Counted from the first letter of the stretch, positions 28,353-37,568 are shown. The stretch is DNA of 64,000 nucleotides from Candidatus Zixiibacteriota bacterium (GCA_035574315.1 DATLYW010000033.1:181975-245974), one strand, 5' to 3'. Program-made: numbers and translations. The notes: generated from the letters alone by a model not told the origin.

Positions 28353-29363
28353 ATGGTTCGTTTCACGATCGGAAAATTCTTCCTTGTCCCGCTCGTCGCC
28401 CTGCTGGCGTCCCGCGCGTTCGCCGCGGACGGCGGCAAGCCGGAGAAAACGGAAGTCGTGGTCACCTACGCGCAGCCGAGCGGCGCCTTCACCCCGGTGT
28501 GGGTGGCGCATGAAGCCGGGCTCTTTCGCAAGCACGGGCTCAACTCGAAGCTCCAGCTGCTCAATCCCCAGGTCTCGGCTCAGGCCGTGATCTCCGAACA
28601 GGCCGACTTCTACACCGACGGTCCCGACCTGATCAACGCGCGGCTGCGCGGCGGACAGGTGAAGTATTTCGGCGGGACGATGCAGCAGCTGGTCTTTCAA
28701 CTCTGGGGCGCCAGAGAGCTGAAGAGCGTGCAGGACCTCAGAGGAAAGACCGTCGCGGCGAGCACGCCGAGGGCGGCCCTGGACACGGCGACGCGCGAGG
28801 CGCTGAAGAAGCACGGCCTGGTTCCCGACCGCGACGTGCAGATTCTCTACGTGCAGACCGTGCCAGCGATCCTGAGCTCGGTGATCGGCGGCAAGACCCA
28901 AGCCGGGACCCTTTCCGCCCCCAACACGCTCAAGGCCAGGGACGCCGGGCTGAATCTGCTCGTCGATATCGGCAAGCTCAACATTCCGGCCTTCCAGGTC
29001 GCCTACGGCACGACCGAGAAATACCTGAAGAACCACCCCAACACGGTGCTCGCGTTCCTCAAGGCGATTGCGGAGGGCGTGGCGGTGTCGCGCAAGGATC
29101 CGGCGACGGCGAAGAAGGCGATCGCCAAATACGCCAAGATCGAGGAGCCGAAGCTCGTGGACGGGACCTACGAGGCGTTCGCGCCCTACTGGGCGCTGAG
29201 CCTCGCCGTGCGCCCCGAGGCAGTCCAGGCGCAGTTCGAATATCTCGACGAGAGGGAGTTCCCGAACGCGAAGAACGCCGATCCGAAGGAGTTCTTCGAC
29301 AACTCCTTCGTGGCGCAACTCGAGCGCTCGGGCTTCCTGAAAAGCCTGGGCATGACGAAGTAG
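28353..29363 (+). CDS. Orphan ABC substrate-binding protein, NMT1/SsuA family
   Basis: 336 residues. Signal peptide ~1-25 with a likely cut after RAFA before ADGGKPEK. The mature protein opens VVVTYAQPSGAFTPVWVAHEAGLFRKHGLN and has LQDLRGKTVAASTPRAALDTATREALKKHGL, typical of the family. No permease or ATPase gene is adjacent, so it must share a distant transporter or have lost its own. It lies behind recJ with a 48-base gap containing AAGGAAAGAGGAG as ribosome-binding site. Ligand unknown. Confidence 0.88.
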   Translation: MVRFTIGKFFLVPLVALLASRAFAADGGKPEKTEVVVTYAQPSGAFTPVWVAHEAGLFRKHGLNSKLQLLNPQVSAQAVISEQADFYTDGPDLINARLRGGQVKYFGGTMQQLVFQLWGARELKSVQDLRGKTVAASTPRAALDTATREALKKHGLVPDRDVQILYVQTVPAILSSVIGGKTQAGTLSAPNTLKARDAGLNLLVDIGKLNIPAFQVAYGTTEKYLKNHPNTVLAFLKAIAEGVAVSRKDPATAKKAIAKYAKIEEPKLVDGTYEAFAPYWALSLAVRPEAVQAQFEYLDEREFPNAKNADPKEFFDNSFVAQLERSGFLKSLGMTK

Positions 29364-29401
29364 GGGCTTCGCCCCGGCTGCGGCAAGCGGCGCCGACCGA
29401 T

Positions 29402-30088
29402 ATGGACGCTCCAACCCGCCGCGATCTCGTCTTTCTGGTGCTCGCCGGTGTCTTCGTCACCAACGCGATCCTGGGCGAGGTCACCGGCGGCAAGCTTTTT
29501 ACGATCGGCCCTTTCACGGCGAGCATCGGGGTCATCCCGTGGCCGGTGGTCTTTCTCACCACCGATCTGATCAACGAGTACTTCGGCCGCGAGGGCGTGA
29601 AACGGCTCACGCTGATCACGATCGCCCTGATCGTCTACGCCTTCGTGGTGCTGTTCGCCGCAATCGAGGTGCCCGCGGCGCCGTTTTCGCCCGTGACCGA
29701 CGAGCAGTTCCGGGCGGTCTTCGGCCAGTCGCTGTGGATCATCGCCGGCAGCGTGACCGCATTCGCCGTCAGCCAGCTCGTTGACGTCGCGGTTTTCTGG
29801 ATCGTCCGCCACCGCACGGGCGGCAGGCTGCTCTGGCTCCGGGCCACGGGATCGACCGCGATCTCGCAGTTCATCGACAGCTTCGTGATCATCGCCATCG
29901 CCTTCTGGCTGCCGGGAAAGATCCGGACGGCGGAGTTCCTGACCGTCGCCGCGTCGAACTACTCGTACAAGTTCCTGATCGCCGTCGGCATGACGCCGTT
30001 CATCTACCTGGGCCACTCGCTGATCGACCGGTTCCTGGGGTTGGAGGAGGCGCACCGTCTGATCGAACGATCGGCCACGACCAGCTAG
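29402..30088 (+). CDS. yhhQ: Queuosine precursor transporter (VUT/YhhQ family)
   Basis: 228 residues with about six membrane spans. Family features: FVTNAILGEVTGGKLF, WPVVFLTTDLINEYFGREGVKRL, and LRATGSTAISQFIDSFVIIAIAFW. E. coli YhhQ imports preQ0 or preQ1. With queA and tgt 6-8 kb upstream this supports tRNA queuosine modification fed by salvage; whether the organism also makes preQ0 cannot be seen here. The 38-base gap after the binding-protein gene suggests possible co-transcription. Confidence 0.9.
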   Translation: MDAPTRRDLVFLVLAGVFVTNAILGEVTGGKLFTIGPFTASIGVIPWPVVFLTTDLINEYFGREGVKRLTLITIALIVYAFVVLFAAIEVPAAPFSPVTDEQFRAVFGQSLWIIAGSVTAFAVSQLVDVAVFWIVRHRTGGRLLWLRATGSTAISQFIDSFVIIAIAFWLPGKIRTAEFLTVAASNYSYKFLIAVGMTPFIYLGHSLIDRFLGLEEAHRLIERSATTS

Positions 30089-30155
30089 GCGTCTGAGCGC
30101 CGGCTTCTTCCGGGCCGGCCAGAGCGCGTGCCCCTTCGTCGAGCCGCGTCCCTTC

Positions 30156-31994
30156 TCAGTTCACGATCATCAGGTGGCAGTCGCGCGGCAGCTTTTTCAT
30201 CAGCCCTTTGACGACGTGGCCGCGCAGCATATGGTAGAAGGCCGACCGACGCGACGCGCCGATGATGACCGAGTCGACGTCGAGCGCCTTGGCAGCCTTG
30301 GCGATCGCCTCGGCCGCGTTGTGCGAGACCGTCCAGATCGGAACGATCTCGACCTGTTTTTGCTTGACGGTCTGGAGGGCGGCGCTCAGCGTGCGGCGTC
30401 CCTCCTCGTTGGGGACGTGCGGCGTATCGCCGGCGAACAGACCCGGCCACTCCTCGACGTAGATGCAGTAGAGCGCCGATTCACCCTTGCCGCGGGCACG
30501 GATGATCCCTTCCTGGATCAGGCGCGGGACCTCGTCTCTGACGGCGATCAGGGTCGAGGAGGGGTAGAGCGCCTTCACCTCCACCGCTTCCGAGAGCGTC
30601 ATCAATCCCTGCAGCTCCTCCTTGACCAGCTCTTCGCTCGCCCGGTAGGCCCGCGCCTGGAGCCGCTGGATGAAAGGAACCTGGACGAGCAGGTCGAGGA
30701 ACCAGGCGCGGCGCACGCCGACGGCCGTGAGCATGCCGATCGCCGTCACCGCGCCGCCGAAGTAGGTGGCCAGCTCCTTCTCCACCAGGTTCACGCCCCA
30801 GGCCACCAGGACCATCCCGGTGGTGAGGACGCCGATCCAGAAGCCCGGGTCCCGCCGCCCGAGGTTCCAGCGGATCGTATCGAGGCTGAGCGAAGAGAAG
30901 ACGAACGCGCCGAGCAGGCCGAAGGCGTACATGTCGCCGAGGACCTTCATTTCGCCGCCGGTCAGGACGATCACCATTATCGGGACGAACGTGGCGATCC
31001 CGATGGCGATGTGCGGCGTGTTGAACGTGGTGCTCCGCATCGCCACGATCCGCGGCAGGAAACCTCCCTTCACCAGGGCGAGAAAGACGTGATAGGCGCC
31101 GATGATGGCCGTGTTCGCCGCGAAAAGCAGCAGGCTCGAGGCGGTAAGCACCACCGCGAGCTTGACGCCGAAGCCGCCGACGGCGGCGCCGAGCTCGGAG
31201 ATGAAACGCTCGGTCTGGGTGGCCTTGACGTTCTCGGGCAGCAGACCGATGGAAAGCGCGGTGAGGACCGGCGAAGTGACGAGCATCGTGACGATGACGG
31301 CGGCCATCGCGTAACGCGTCGTCCGCCGCAACGGAAAACGCATCGCGGGGCTGAGCTGACTGATGCTCTCCAGCCCCGAGAAGGCGAGCCACGCCGAGCC
31401 GAAGCCGACGAGCAGATCGTAGTTCGAGATCCCTTTTCCCATCTGGAAATGGCGGAGCACCGCCTGCCACTGCGCGGCGTCCATGACCGCCACCGCGGTC
31501 GCGATCACCACGAGGTTCGCGAGGAACGAAGCCGAGGCCATCACCAAGGCGACCGTGGCGCTCTCGCGGATGCCGATGATGTTCAGCCCGGCCAGGATCG
31601 CCACGCCGGCACAGGAGATCAGGACGATGTGCGGGTCGAGCGAGGGGAAGACGCTCCCGACGTACTCGAAGCCCGACACGGCGGAAATCGCCGTGGTGAG
31701 GAAGTAGTCCACGGTGATGAGCATGCCGCCGAGGCAGCCCCACATCGGACCGAAGGCCTTGGTGGTGATGGTGACGACCCCGCCGCCCTCGGGATTGCGC
31801 CAGGAGATCTCGATGTACTTGAGCGAAAGGAGAATGAATCCGCCGGTGGTGAGCAGGACGAAAAAGGGGGTCGCGTCCCTGACGTAGCCGTAGAGAATCC
31901 CGGGAACGTAGTACACCGAGGTGCCGATGTCGCAAAAGACAACGGCCCAGGCGAGGAGCCAGTTAAGCTGCCGCGTGTCCTTGGGGGGCTGCAT
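30156..31994 (-). CDS. APC-superfamily amino acid permease with C-terminal universal-stress-protein-like domain
   Basis: 612 residues. Twelve or more membrane spans cover ~10-430 (NWLLAWAVVFCDIGTSVYYVPGILYG is the APC opening). The last ~150 residues are soluble and end in VDSVIIGASRRSAFYHMLRGHVVKGLMKKLP, like the nucleotide-binding end of UspA domains, though the usual GxGxS spacing is altered. Such fusions link uptake of amino acids or similar solutes to a regulatory ATP- or cAMP-type sensor. It is divergently transcribed from the PAS protein gene across 117 bases. Confidence 0.88.
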   Translation of the reverse strand: MQPPKDTRQLNWLLAWAVVFCDIGTSVYYVPGILYGYVRDATPFFVLLTTGGFILLSLKYIEISWRNPEGGGVVTITTKAFGPMWGCLGGMLITVDYFLTTAISAVSGFEYVGSVFPSLDPHIVLISCAGVAILAGLNIIGIRESATVALVMASASFLANLVVIATAVAVMDAAQWQAVLRHFQMGKGISNYDLLVGFGSAWLAFSGLESISQLSPAMRFPLRRTTRYAMAAVIVTMLVTSPVLTALSIGLLPENVKATQTERFISELGAAVGGFGVKLAVVLTASSLLLFAANTAIIGAYHVFLALVKGGFLPRIVAMRSTTFNTPHIAIGIATFVPIMVIVLTGGEMKVLGDMYAFGLLGAFVFSSLSLDTIRWNLGRRDPGFWIGVLTTGMVLVAWGVNLVEKELATYFGGAVTAIGMLTAVGVRRAWFLDLLVQVPFIQRLQARAYRASEELVKEELQGLMTLSEAVEVKALYPSSTLIAVRDEVPRLIQEGIIRARGKGESALYCIYVEEWPGLFAGDTPHVPNEEGRRTLSAALQTVKQKQVEIVPIWTVSHNAAEAIAKAAKALDVDSVIIGASRRSAFYHMLRGHVVKGLMKKLPRDCHLMIVN

Positions 31995-32061
31995 GAAGCG
32001 GAAGAATCGAAGCGGATTTTCGCGGGCAGGAGCCCTCGAAGGCCGCCCGGAGACCCCATGC

Positions 32062-32091
32062 TTGCATTATCGTGAACGTTGGATCTATCAT
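32062..32091 (+). promoter_or_regulatory. Promoter for the PAS/receiver gene
   Basis: TTGCAT (32062-32067), an 18-base spacer and TATCAT (32086-32091), 20 bases before ATG 32112. The leader would be about 14 bases. Confidence 0.45.
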
Positions 32092-32111
32092 AAGGAAATC
32101 TAGCCGGGCGT

Positions 32112-33230
32112 ATGTCTCTACCCCTACAATACTTTCAAAAGCTCGTCGAGAGCTGCCCCGACATCATCATCTCGGTCGACCGGCGAGGTATCGTCACCTT
32201 CTACAACGACGGAGCGCGCCAGAACCTCGGCTTTTCGCCGGGCGAGGTGCTGGGCAAAAGCGTCCTGGAGATATATCCCAGCCTCGACGAAGCGCGCAAG
32301 GTCATGGCGGCGATGCGGGCCGACTCGGGCGACGGCAGGGGGCGTGTGCGCAATTTCGAGACCACGTTCAAGACGAAAAAGGGTGAGCTGATCCCGGTGG
32401 CGATTTCCGCATCGATCATCTATGACGAGCGGGGGCGCGAGGTCGGCTCGATCGGCTTCGCCAAGGACATCCGCGAGATCCGGCGGCGGGATCGTCTCGT
32501 CACTCTCGCCGAGGTGGCCATCGGACTTTCGCACGAGATCAACAACTCCCTGGAGGTCCTCGTCAACCAGGTGGAGATGCTGCGCTGCTACGTGGGGCGC
32601 GTCTCGACGGACGAGGACTACATCGTCGAGTCCGAGCGGATCGAGTCGGTGGCTTCCCAGATCCGCAAGATCCAGGAGATCACGAGCCGCATCGGGCGGA
32701 TGGCCGAGGAGGGCGAGTACGGGACGCGGGAATATCTCGGCGGCAAGATGATGGCCGACCTTCGCGTCGAGGACGCGGGCTCGTGCGCGGCGCGGTCGAA
32801 GGTCGACGCACGCTATCCGCTGAGCGGCCTGCGGGTGCTGGTGGTCGACGACGACCCCGGCATTCGCCAGTCGCTGCGCGACCTGCTCGAGGAAGAGCGC
32901 TGCGAGATCGCGACCGCGGCCTCGGGCGCCGAGGCGCTGGAGCAGCTGGGGCACGGCGAGTTCGACATGGTCCTGAGCGACGTGGTGATGCCCGACATGG
33001 ACGGTTACCAGCTCTACCAGTCGGTAAAGAAGGAGCTCCCGGGGCTGCCGGTGGTCCTGATGACGGCCTTCAACTACGACAAAGACCATATCATCAAGCG
33101 AAGCTGTCTGGAGGGCCTTCAGGGGGCGATCTTCAAAAAACCCGTCAACCCGGTCCTCCTCAAGAGACTTCTTCTCCAGCAATGTCGCCCCCGACGGGCC
33201 CGAGAGCCCCGACGACCGAGCCTCCATTGA
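32112..33230 (+). CDS. PAS - HisKA-like - receiver protein lacking an ATPase domain
   Basis: 372 residues. A PAS domain (~5-125) opens QKLVESCPDIIISVDRRGIVTFYNDGA. Next comes a HisKA-like helix, VAIGLSHEINNSLEVLVNQVEML, with His141 in the SHEINN box. A ~90-residue helical linker follows, then a receiver domain (~239-360) with VLVVDDDPGIRQSL, phospho-acceptor Asp290 in LSDVVMPDMDG, and the conserved Lys in FKKPVNP. No HATPase motifs (N, G1, G2 boxes) lie between, although hybrid kinases carry them there. It may accept phosphate from another kinase or act as a phosphorelay dimer. The C terminus is arginine-rich. Confidence 0.82.
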   Translation: MSLPLQYFQKLVESCPDIIISVDRRGIVTFYNDGARQNLGFSPGEVLGKSVLEIYPSLDEARKVMAAMRADSGDGRGRVRNFETTFKTKKGELIPVAISASIIYDERGREVGSIGFAKDIREIRRRDRLVTLAEVAIGLSHEINNSLEVLVNQVEMLRCYVGRVSTDEDYIVESERIESVASQIRKIQEITSRIGRMAEEGEYGTREYLGGKMMADLRVEDAGSCAARSKVDARYPLSGLRVLVVDDDPGIRQSLRDLLEEERCEIATAASGAEALEQLGHGEFDMVLSDVVMPDMDGYQLYQSVKKELPGLPVVLMTAFNYDKDHIIKRSCLEGLQGAIFKKPVNPVLLKRLLLQQCRPRRAREPRRPSLH

Positions 33231-33261
33231 ACGTTCACCGACGCTTCATCCCGACGCGGCA

Positions 33262-33609
33262 ATGACCAAGGAAGAGCTCTACATCCGGGGAATGGAGCTT
33301 TTTGCCGAGGGGCGCCTCGAAGAGGCGGCCGCCGCTTATCGGGCGGCTCTTGCGGACGACCCGGCTTATCCCGACGCGCTGCACGCGCTCGCCATGACCT
33401 ATGCCCAGCAGGAGAAGCTCGACGACGCGATCGCGGTCGGCGAGAAGCTGATCGAGGTCGCGCCGCAGGACGAGCTGGCTTACACGAGCCTGTCGATCTT
33501 CTACCAGCGCAAGGGAATGATCGCGGAAGCCGAGCGAGTCGCGGCGCAGGCCCGCACCCTCGGCTGGAAGCGGCAGCTCGAAGAGCAAAAGGCCTCCAAG
33601 AAAGACTAG
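33262..33609 (+). CDS. Small TPR-repeat protein
   Basis: 115 residues with two to three tetratricopeptide repeats: GMELFAEGRLEEAAAAYRAALADDPAYPDALHALAMTYAQQ and VGEKLIEVAPQDELAYTSLSIFY. No signal peptide, so it is probably a cytoplasmic adaptor. It starts 31 bases after the PAS/receiver gene and is likely co-transcribed. It resembles the TPR protein encoded at 5570-6055 in style but is not an obvious copy. Confidence 0.82.
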   Translation: MTKEELYIRGMELFAEGRLEEAAAAYRAALADDPAYPDALHALAMTYAQQEKLDDAIAVGEKLIEVAPQDELAYTSLSIFYQRKGMIAEAERVAAQARTLGWKRQLEEQKASKKD

Positions 33610-33686
33610 CTTCGCCGTCGCGCGTCTTCGGATCGGGCTTCCCGTCGGTTCTTTCCCTTCTCCCGCGCGCCGTCGCCAAAAACCGC

Positions 33687-33715
33687 TTGCAGTTTGTCGC
33701 GGGAGTGGATACATA
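33687..33715 (+). promoter_or_regulatory. Promoter candidate for the coiled-coil gene
   Basis: TTGCAG (33687-33692), a 17-base spacer and TACATA (33710-33715). It lies 50 bases before GTG 33766. A TTG at 33694 falls between the two boxes, which argues against that earlier start. Confidence 0.35.
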
Positions 33716-33765
33716 GAAGTCCTGCAAGCCAAAATCCCCGCGCGACCGACGCGAAAGGGCACGAG

Positions 33766-34314
33766 GTGACGCCGGCATCAGGTCCGATCGGAAAGCTCGC
33801 CAGGCTTCTGGCCGAGGAGGCGAAGCTCGACGAAAAGATCCGGGACGCCCGGGCGGCGCTGGCACTCGTGAAGAAGCGGGTTTCGGAGTCGCTGGCGCAC
33901 CATTACGTTCTCAAGGATTCGAGAATTCAAATGCCGGAGGATCTCATGAGAGAGGAACAGTCGTACGAGCGATTGCTGCAAGCTCTGCAGGACATGAAAA
34001 ACGAAATCGCCAAGCAGATCAGGCCGGTCGAAGAGCAGATCATTCAAGCGAACGTCGAGCACCTGAGAAAGTCCTTCGGCGACGAGAGCCGCCGTTTGAG
34101 CAAATGCCTGGAAGAGATCGACGAGAACATCCTGGCGTGCCGCCAATACTTGCAGGAATACGAACGCATCCGGCTGAGCCTGCACGCGCTCAACGAAAAG
34201 CTGTCCCAGCTGGGGGCCGATTCCCTGGAAATTCCCGAGGGCCTGCCGAACTCCGATCTCGGAGAGATCGTGCGCCAGCGGATCGATTACCTGAGGTCCC
34301 AGGGCAAGCTGTAG
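33766..34314 (+). CDS. Coiled-coil protein of unknown function
   Basis: 182 residues from GTG 33766, chosen because AAAGGG precedes it and a promoter candidate overlaps the longer alternative from TTG 33694. Almost the whole protein is predicted helical with heptad-like spacing: IGKLARLLAEEAKLDEKIRDARAAL, RLLQALQDMKNEIAKQIRPVEEQI and CRQYLQEYERIRLSLHALNEKLSQLG. No membrane span, signal peptide or catalytic motif is visible. I do not recognise the family. Confidence 0.65.
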   Translation: MTPASGPIGKLARLLAEEAKLDEKIRDARAALALVKKRVSESLAHHYVLKDSRIQMPEDLMREEQSYERLLQALQDMKNEIAKQIRPVEEQIIQANVEHLRKSFGDESRRLSKCLEEIDENILACRQYLQEYERIRLSLHALNEKLSQLGADSLEIPEGLPNSDLGEIVRQRIDYLRSQGKL

Positions 34315-34377
34315 TCCACCCCTGACGCCCGGGGCCGGGCATTCCGGTCCCGCGCAATCGCACTGCGGATTTCGAAG

Positions 34378-34404
34378 TCCGAGCTTCGCGTTTCGAAGCT
34401 CGGA
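34378..34404. repeat. Perfect 11-bp inverted repeat (hairpin)
   Basis: TCCGAGCTTCG and CGAAGCTCGGA flank a 5-base loop, 64 bases after the coiled-coil gene stop. No T-run follows. It could be a transcript-end hairpin or a member of a dispersed REP-like family. Confidence 0.55.
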
Positions 34405-34487
34405 TTGCGGAGCGCCGCACCGCGGCACAGGGCTCGGACTGCTCGACGGCGCGCAGGACCGTCTGCGATTTCGGAATTCGGTGGGCG

Positions 34488-35561
34488 ATGAGCGGATCGA
34501 GCGATCTACGTAAGCGGCTTGCGGCGATTCTCAGGGCAGTGGCCGTCGGCCTTCCCGCCGGCTATCTCTTCGACCGCCTCGATACGCCGATCCCCTGGAT
34601 GGTCGGGCCGATGATCGCGGTCGCCGCGCTCAACCTCGCCGGAGTGCGGATGCTGGCGCCGCCCTATGCCCGGCAGATGGGCCAGGTGGTTCTCGGCTCC
34701 TCGGTTTCCCTCTACTTCACGCCGCCCGTGGTGGCGGCCCTGGGGGCCAACTTTCCCGCGATCCTGGCGGCGACCGCCGCGGCTTTCGTGGTCGGCGCGT
34801 TCGGGGCGATGATCCTCACCCGGGTCTCCGGCGTCGAAGAGAAGTCGACTTTCTTCGCCTCGATACCGGGCGGCGCGATGGCGATGGCGGTGCTGGCCGA
34901 GCGCAACGGCGCGCAGATCGTCCCCGTGGCCGTCGCCCACAGCCTGCGGGTCTCGATCGTGGTGATCGTGATTCCGTTCGCGCTCACCTACGGCGGGGTG
35001 CCGCTCGAGGCGAGTCCCTATCGCCCGTCGCTTCCCCTCGACTACGCTATCCTGGTGCCGTGGCTCGCCGCCGGCTTCGCCCTGGGAGAAGTTTCGGAGC
35101 GGCTGGGATTGCACAACGGCTACCTGCTGTCGCCGATCTTTTTCGGCGCCGCGCTCACGATCGCCGGCGTCCGCCTGTCGGCGGTCCCGGGCTGGATGAC
35201 CGATTTCGCCCAGCTGATGTTCGGGCTCGTGCTCGGCGCGCGCTACGAGCGGGCCTTCTTCGCCCGTTACCGGCTGTTCGTGCCGTTCGCGCTGCTGAAC
35301 TCATTCTTCATCCTGATCGCCTCGGCGGCCGTCGCCGCCGTCCTCGCCCGCCTTTTCAGCCTGCCGATCGCCACGATGATCATCGCGACCGCCCCCGGCG
35401 GCCTTGCCGAGATGACCATCACCGCCCAGGCCCTGCAGATCAGCGTGCCCCTGGTGGTGGCGTTTCACCTCTTCCGGGTCGTGGCCGTCAACATGGGCAC
35501 GCAGTACATCTACGCGTGGGCGGGACGCGTCCTCGCCCGGTCGGGCGCGCCGCGGACGTGA
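34488..35561 (+). CDS. AbrB-family membrane protein (formerly ammonia monooxygenase-like, PF05145 type)
   Basis: 357 residues with about ten membrane spans in two similar halves, the AbrB-duplication layout: GLPAGYLFDRLDTPIPWMVGPMIAVAALNLAG and SIPGGAMAMAVLAERNGAQ in the first, and the matching GFALGEVSERLGLHNGYLLSPIFFGAALTIAG and ATAPGGLAEMTITAQAL in the second. Relatives have been proposed as transporters or regulators; the substrate is unknown. Old annotation as ammonia monooxygenase is misleading, since no metal site is present. ATG 34488 follows GGTGGGCG. Confidence 0.85.
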   Translation: MSGSSDLRKRLAAILRAVAVGLPAGYLFDRLDTPIPWMVGPMIAVAALNLAGVRMLAPPYARQMGQVVLGSSVSLYFTPPVVAALGANFPAILAATAAAFVVGAFGAMILTRVSGVEEKSTFFASIPGGAMAMAVLAERNGAQIVPVAVAHSLRVSIVVIVIPFALTYGGVPLEASPYRPSLPLDYAILVPWLAAGFALGEVSERLGLHNGYLLSPIFFGAALTIAGVRLSAVPGWMTDFAQLMFGLVLGARYERAFFARYRLFVPFALLNSFFILIASAAVAAVLARLFSLPIATMIIATAPGGLAEMTITAQALQISVPLVVAFHLFRVVAVNMGTQYIYAWAGRVLARSGAPRT

Positions 35562-35780
35562 TCACTTCGGCGCCTCGTGCGCCAGCCGCAGCGAAGACGA
35601 TGGGCCGGTGCCTCGGAGCAGGGACCGATCGGGCTGCCTCGATGAAAGCCCGTGGTTCATGCCCACACTCGGAGCCCCGGCGCACGAAGGCTCTGAAGCC
35701 TCGCGTTCCGGCGCCTTCGCCGCTCCAGGGCCGCTCCTCGCTTTGTCGGCCGGGTTGCGGAACCCCGGTTCAATCCGGCT

Positions 35781-37568
35781 TCAGCCGTGGTTGCGGCGGT
35801 CGCAGACCGCGTCGACCAGGGCGGGGCGGCCTTGTTTCACCTGCTCGATGGCGCGCTTCAGCGCCGGCCCGAGATCGTCGCCGTTCTCGATCGGCCCTTC
35901 GCCGTACCAGCCCATCGATCGCGCCAGGCCGGCGAAGTCCGGGTCGGGGTCGAAGAGATCCATCCCGATGTGCGCCCGGGCGGGGTCCGTGCCGCGGGTC
36001 CGCGCCAGCACGAGCTGGTGGTTCCAGTCGTTGTAGTAGGCGCGGTTGTTGAACATGACGATCAGCATCGGAATCCTGTATTTCGCCGCGACCCAGAGCG
36101 AGCCCGCGTCGAACATGAGGTCGCCGTCGGGCTGAAGATCGACGACCAGGCGCCCGGTTCCCTTGTTGGCGAGGGCGACGCCGAGCGAGGTTCCGATCTG
36201 CGTGCCGGTGCCCAGCTCGCGGCCTCCGTGGCAGTAGGGGCGGTCGAAGCTCCAGAGCTTCTTGCCCCAGCTCCCGAGATCGCCCGCCGTCAGGACCCAG
36301 TCCTCGCCCTTGATCGCCTCCCACACCTCGAGCGCGAGGCGCGGTACGGTCATCGGCTTTTGATCCCAGTGCTCCTCGGCCTGCTTGCGCCACCGGGCGC
36401 GGACCTCGGCGTGGCGCGCGGCGATCTCCTGCTTGCGGCGCGCGATCCTTTCGGCGAGCCCCGGCGTCCTGGCGATCCGCTCCTCGAGCATGCGCGTAAG
36501 CCGCGGCACGGTGGTGACCGGGTCGGCGGTCATCCGCTGGTGCGCGTAGAAAGGCCGGGCGTAGTCCATCGACCACTTGCTGATCTCGACGTCGGTGAAG
36601 CCGATGTCGATCCAGGTGGCGCCGGCCGGCACCTTGCTCACGACCGTGCGAGTCGCAATGTCGCGCACGTGGGTCGGTTTCTCGAAGTCGGCAATGTCGA
36701 GGGTGAGGACGACGTCGACGTCCTTGTAGCAGCCCTCGGGGTCCATCGTGAGGTTCAGCGGATGGTCGGTCGGGAAGTTGAGCCGGGAGCCCACGTCCCA
36801 GACCGAGGCGCCGAGGGTTTCGGCCAGCGCGACGACGTGGTCCCAGCCATGGGGCGGCCGGGCTGCGAAATCCGCGATGATCGCGACGCGTCGCGCGGCG
36901 GCGAGCGTGTCCGCCGCCTTCTCGAGCGCCGCCGGATCGGCGGCCGGCGGCGCCGGAACCTCGATCGCCCCCGGGGGCGGCATCTCGACGTCGTGGTCGA
37001 GCTCAGCCTCCTGCAGCCCGGCGTCGTAGCACATGTAGACCGGGCCCTGGCGCGCGCTCATCATCACGGAGTACGCACGGGCGAAGGCGCCGGGCACGCC
37101 GTCGACGGTGGTGGGCTGATAGTCCCACTTGACGAAGTTCCGGATCGCCTCGCCCTGGACGTTGGCGGTGTGGATCCAGTCGATGAAGGGGCGGCGCTTG
37201 GGCTCCGCCATCGGTCCGGTGGCGCCGATGATGAAGACCGGCGCGCGGTCGAGATACGCATAGTAGATGCCCATCGGCGCGTGGAGCAGCCCGACCAGGT
37301 CGTGAACGATCGCGATCATCGGCCTGCCCTTCGCCCGGGCGTAGCCATGGGCGATCTGCACCGCGATCTTCTCGTGCGGGCAGAGAAGCATGGGCGGATC
37401 GTTCTCGCCGTAGTTGACCAGGGAGTCGTGCAGGCCGCGGTAGCTCGCGCCGGGATTGAGCGCGATGTACTCGAAGCCGTAGCGCTTGATCATGTCGACG
37501 ATGACATCGGATTGCCAGCGCCGGTCGGACTTCTTGATGGGTTGGGCTTGGGTGGCCGGCTTTGCCAT
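35781..37568 (-). CDS. Thiamine diphosphate-dependent enzyme (acetolactate synthase-like), paralogue B
   Basis: 595 residues with the three-domain layout of the acetolactate synthase/benzoylformate decarboxylase superfamily. The cofactor-activating Glu is in LLCPHEKIAVQIAHGYARA. The C-terminal ThDP/Mg motif is DGDLMFDAGSLWVAAKYRIPMLIVMFNNRAYYND. AGGAGG precedes ATG 37568. Strong similarity to the protein encoded upstream at 37627-39408, with the same N-terminal and C-terminal motifs, indicates a tandem duplication; both belong to one operon. Substrate unknown: probably decarboxylation or carboligation of a 2-keto acid, or of an acyl-CoA as in oxalyl-CoA decarboxylase relatives. Confidence 0.88.
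   Translation of the reverse strand: MAKPATQAQPIKKSDRRWQSDVIVDMIKRYGFEYIALNPGASYRGLHDSLVNYGENDPPMLLCPHEKIAVQIAHGYARAKGRPMIAIVHDLVGLLHAPMGIYYAYLDRAPVFIIGATGPMAEPKRRPFIDWIHTANVQGEAIRNFVKWDYQPTTVDGVPGAFARAYSVMMSARQGPVYMCYDAGLQEAELDHDVEMPPPGAIEVPAPPAADPAALEKAADTLAAARRVAIIADFAARPPHGWDHVVALAETLGASVWDVGSRLNFPTDHPLNLTMDPEGCYKDVDVVLTLDIADFEKPTHVRDIATRTVVSKVPAGATWIDIGFTDVEISKWSMDYARPFYAHQRMTADPVTTVPRLTRMLEERIARTPGLAERIARRKQEIAARHAEVRARWRKQAEEHWDQKPMTVPRLALEVWEAIKGEDWVLTAGDLGSWGKKLWSFDRPYCHGGRELGTGTQIGTSLGVALANKGTGRLVVDLQPDGDLMFDAGSLWVAAKYRIPMLIVMFNNRAYYNDWNHQLVLARTRGTDPARAHIGMDLFDPDPDFAGLARSMGWYGEGPIENGDDLGPALKRAIEQVKQGRPALVDAVCDRRNHG

Noticed and set aside
34488..35561. Ammonia monooxygenase
   Set aside because: The name is a historical mislabel of AbrB-type membrane proteins; no copper site or partner subunits are present.
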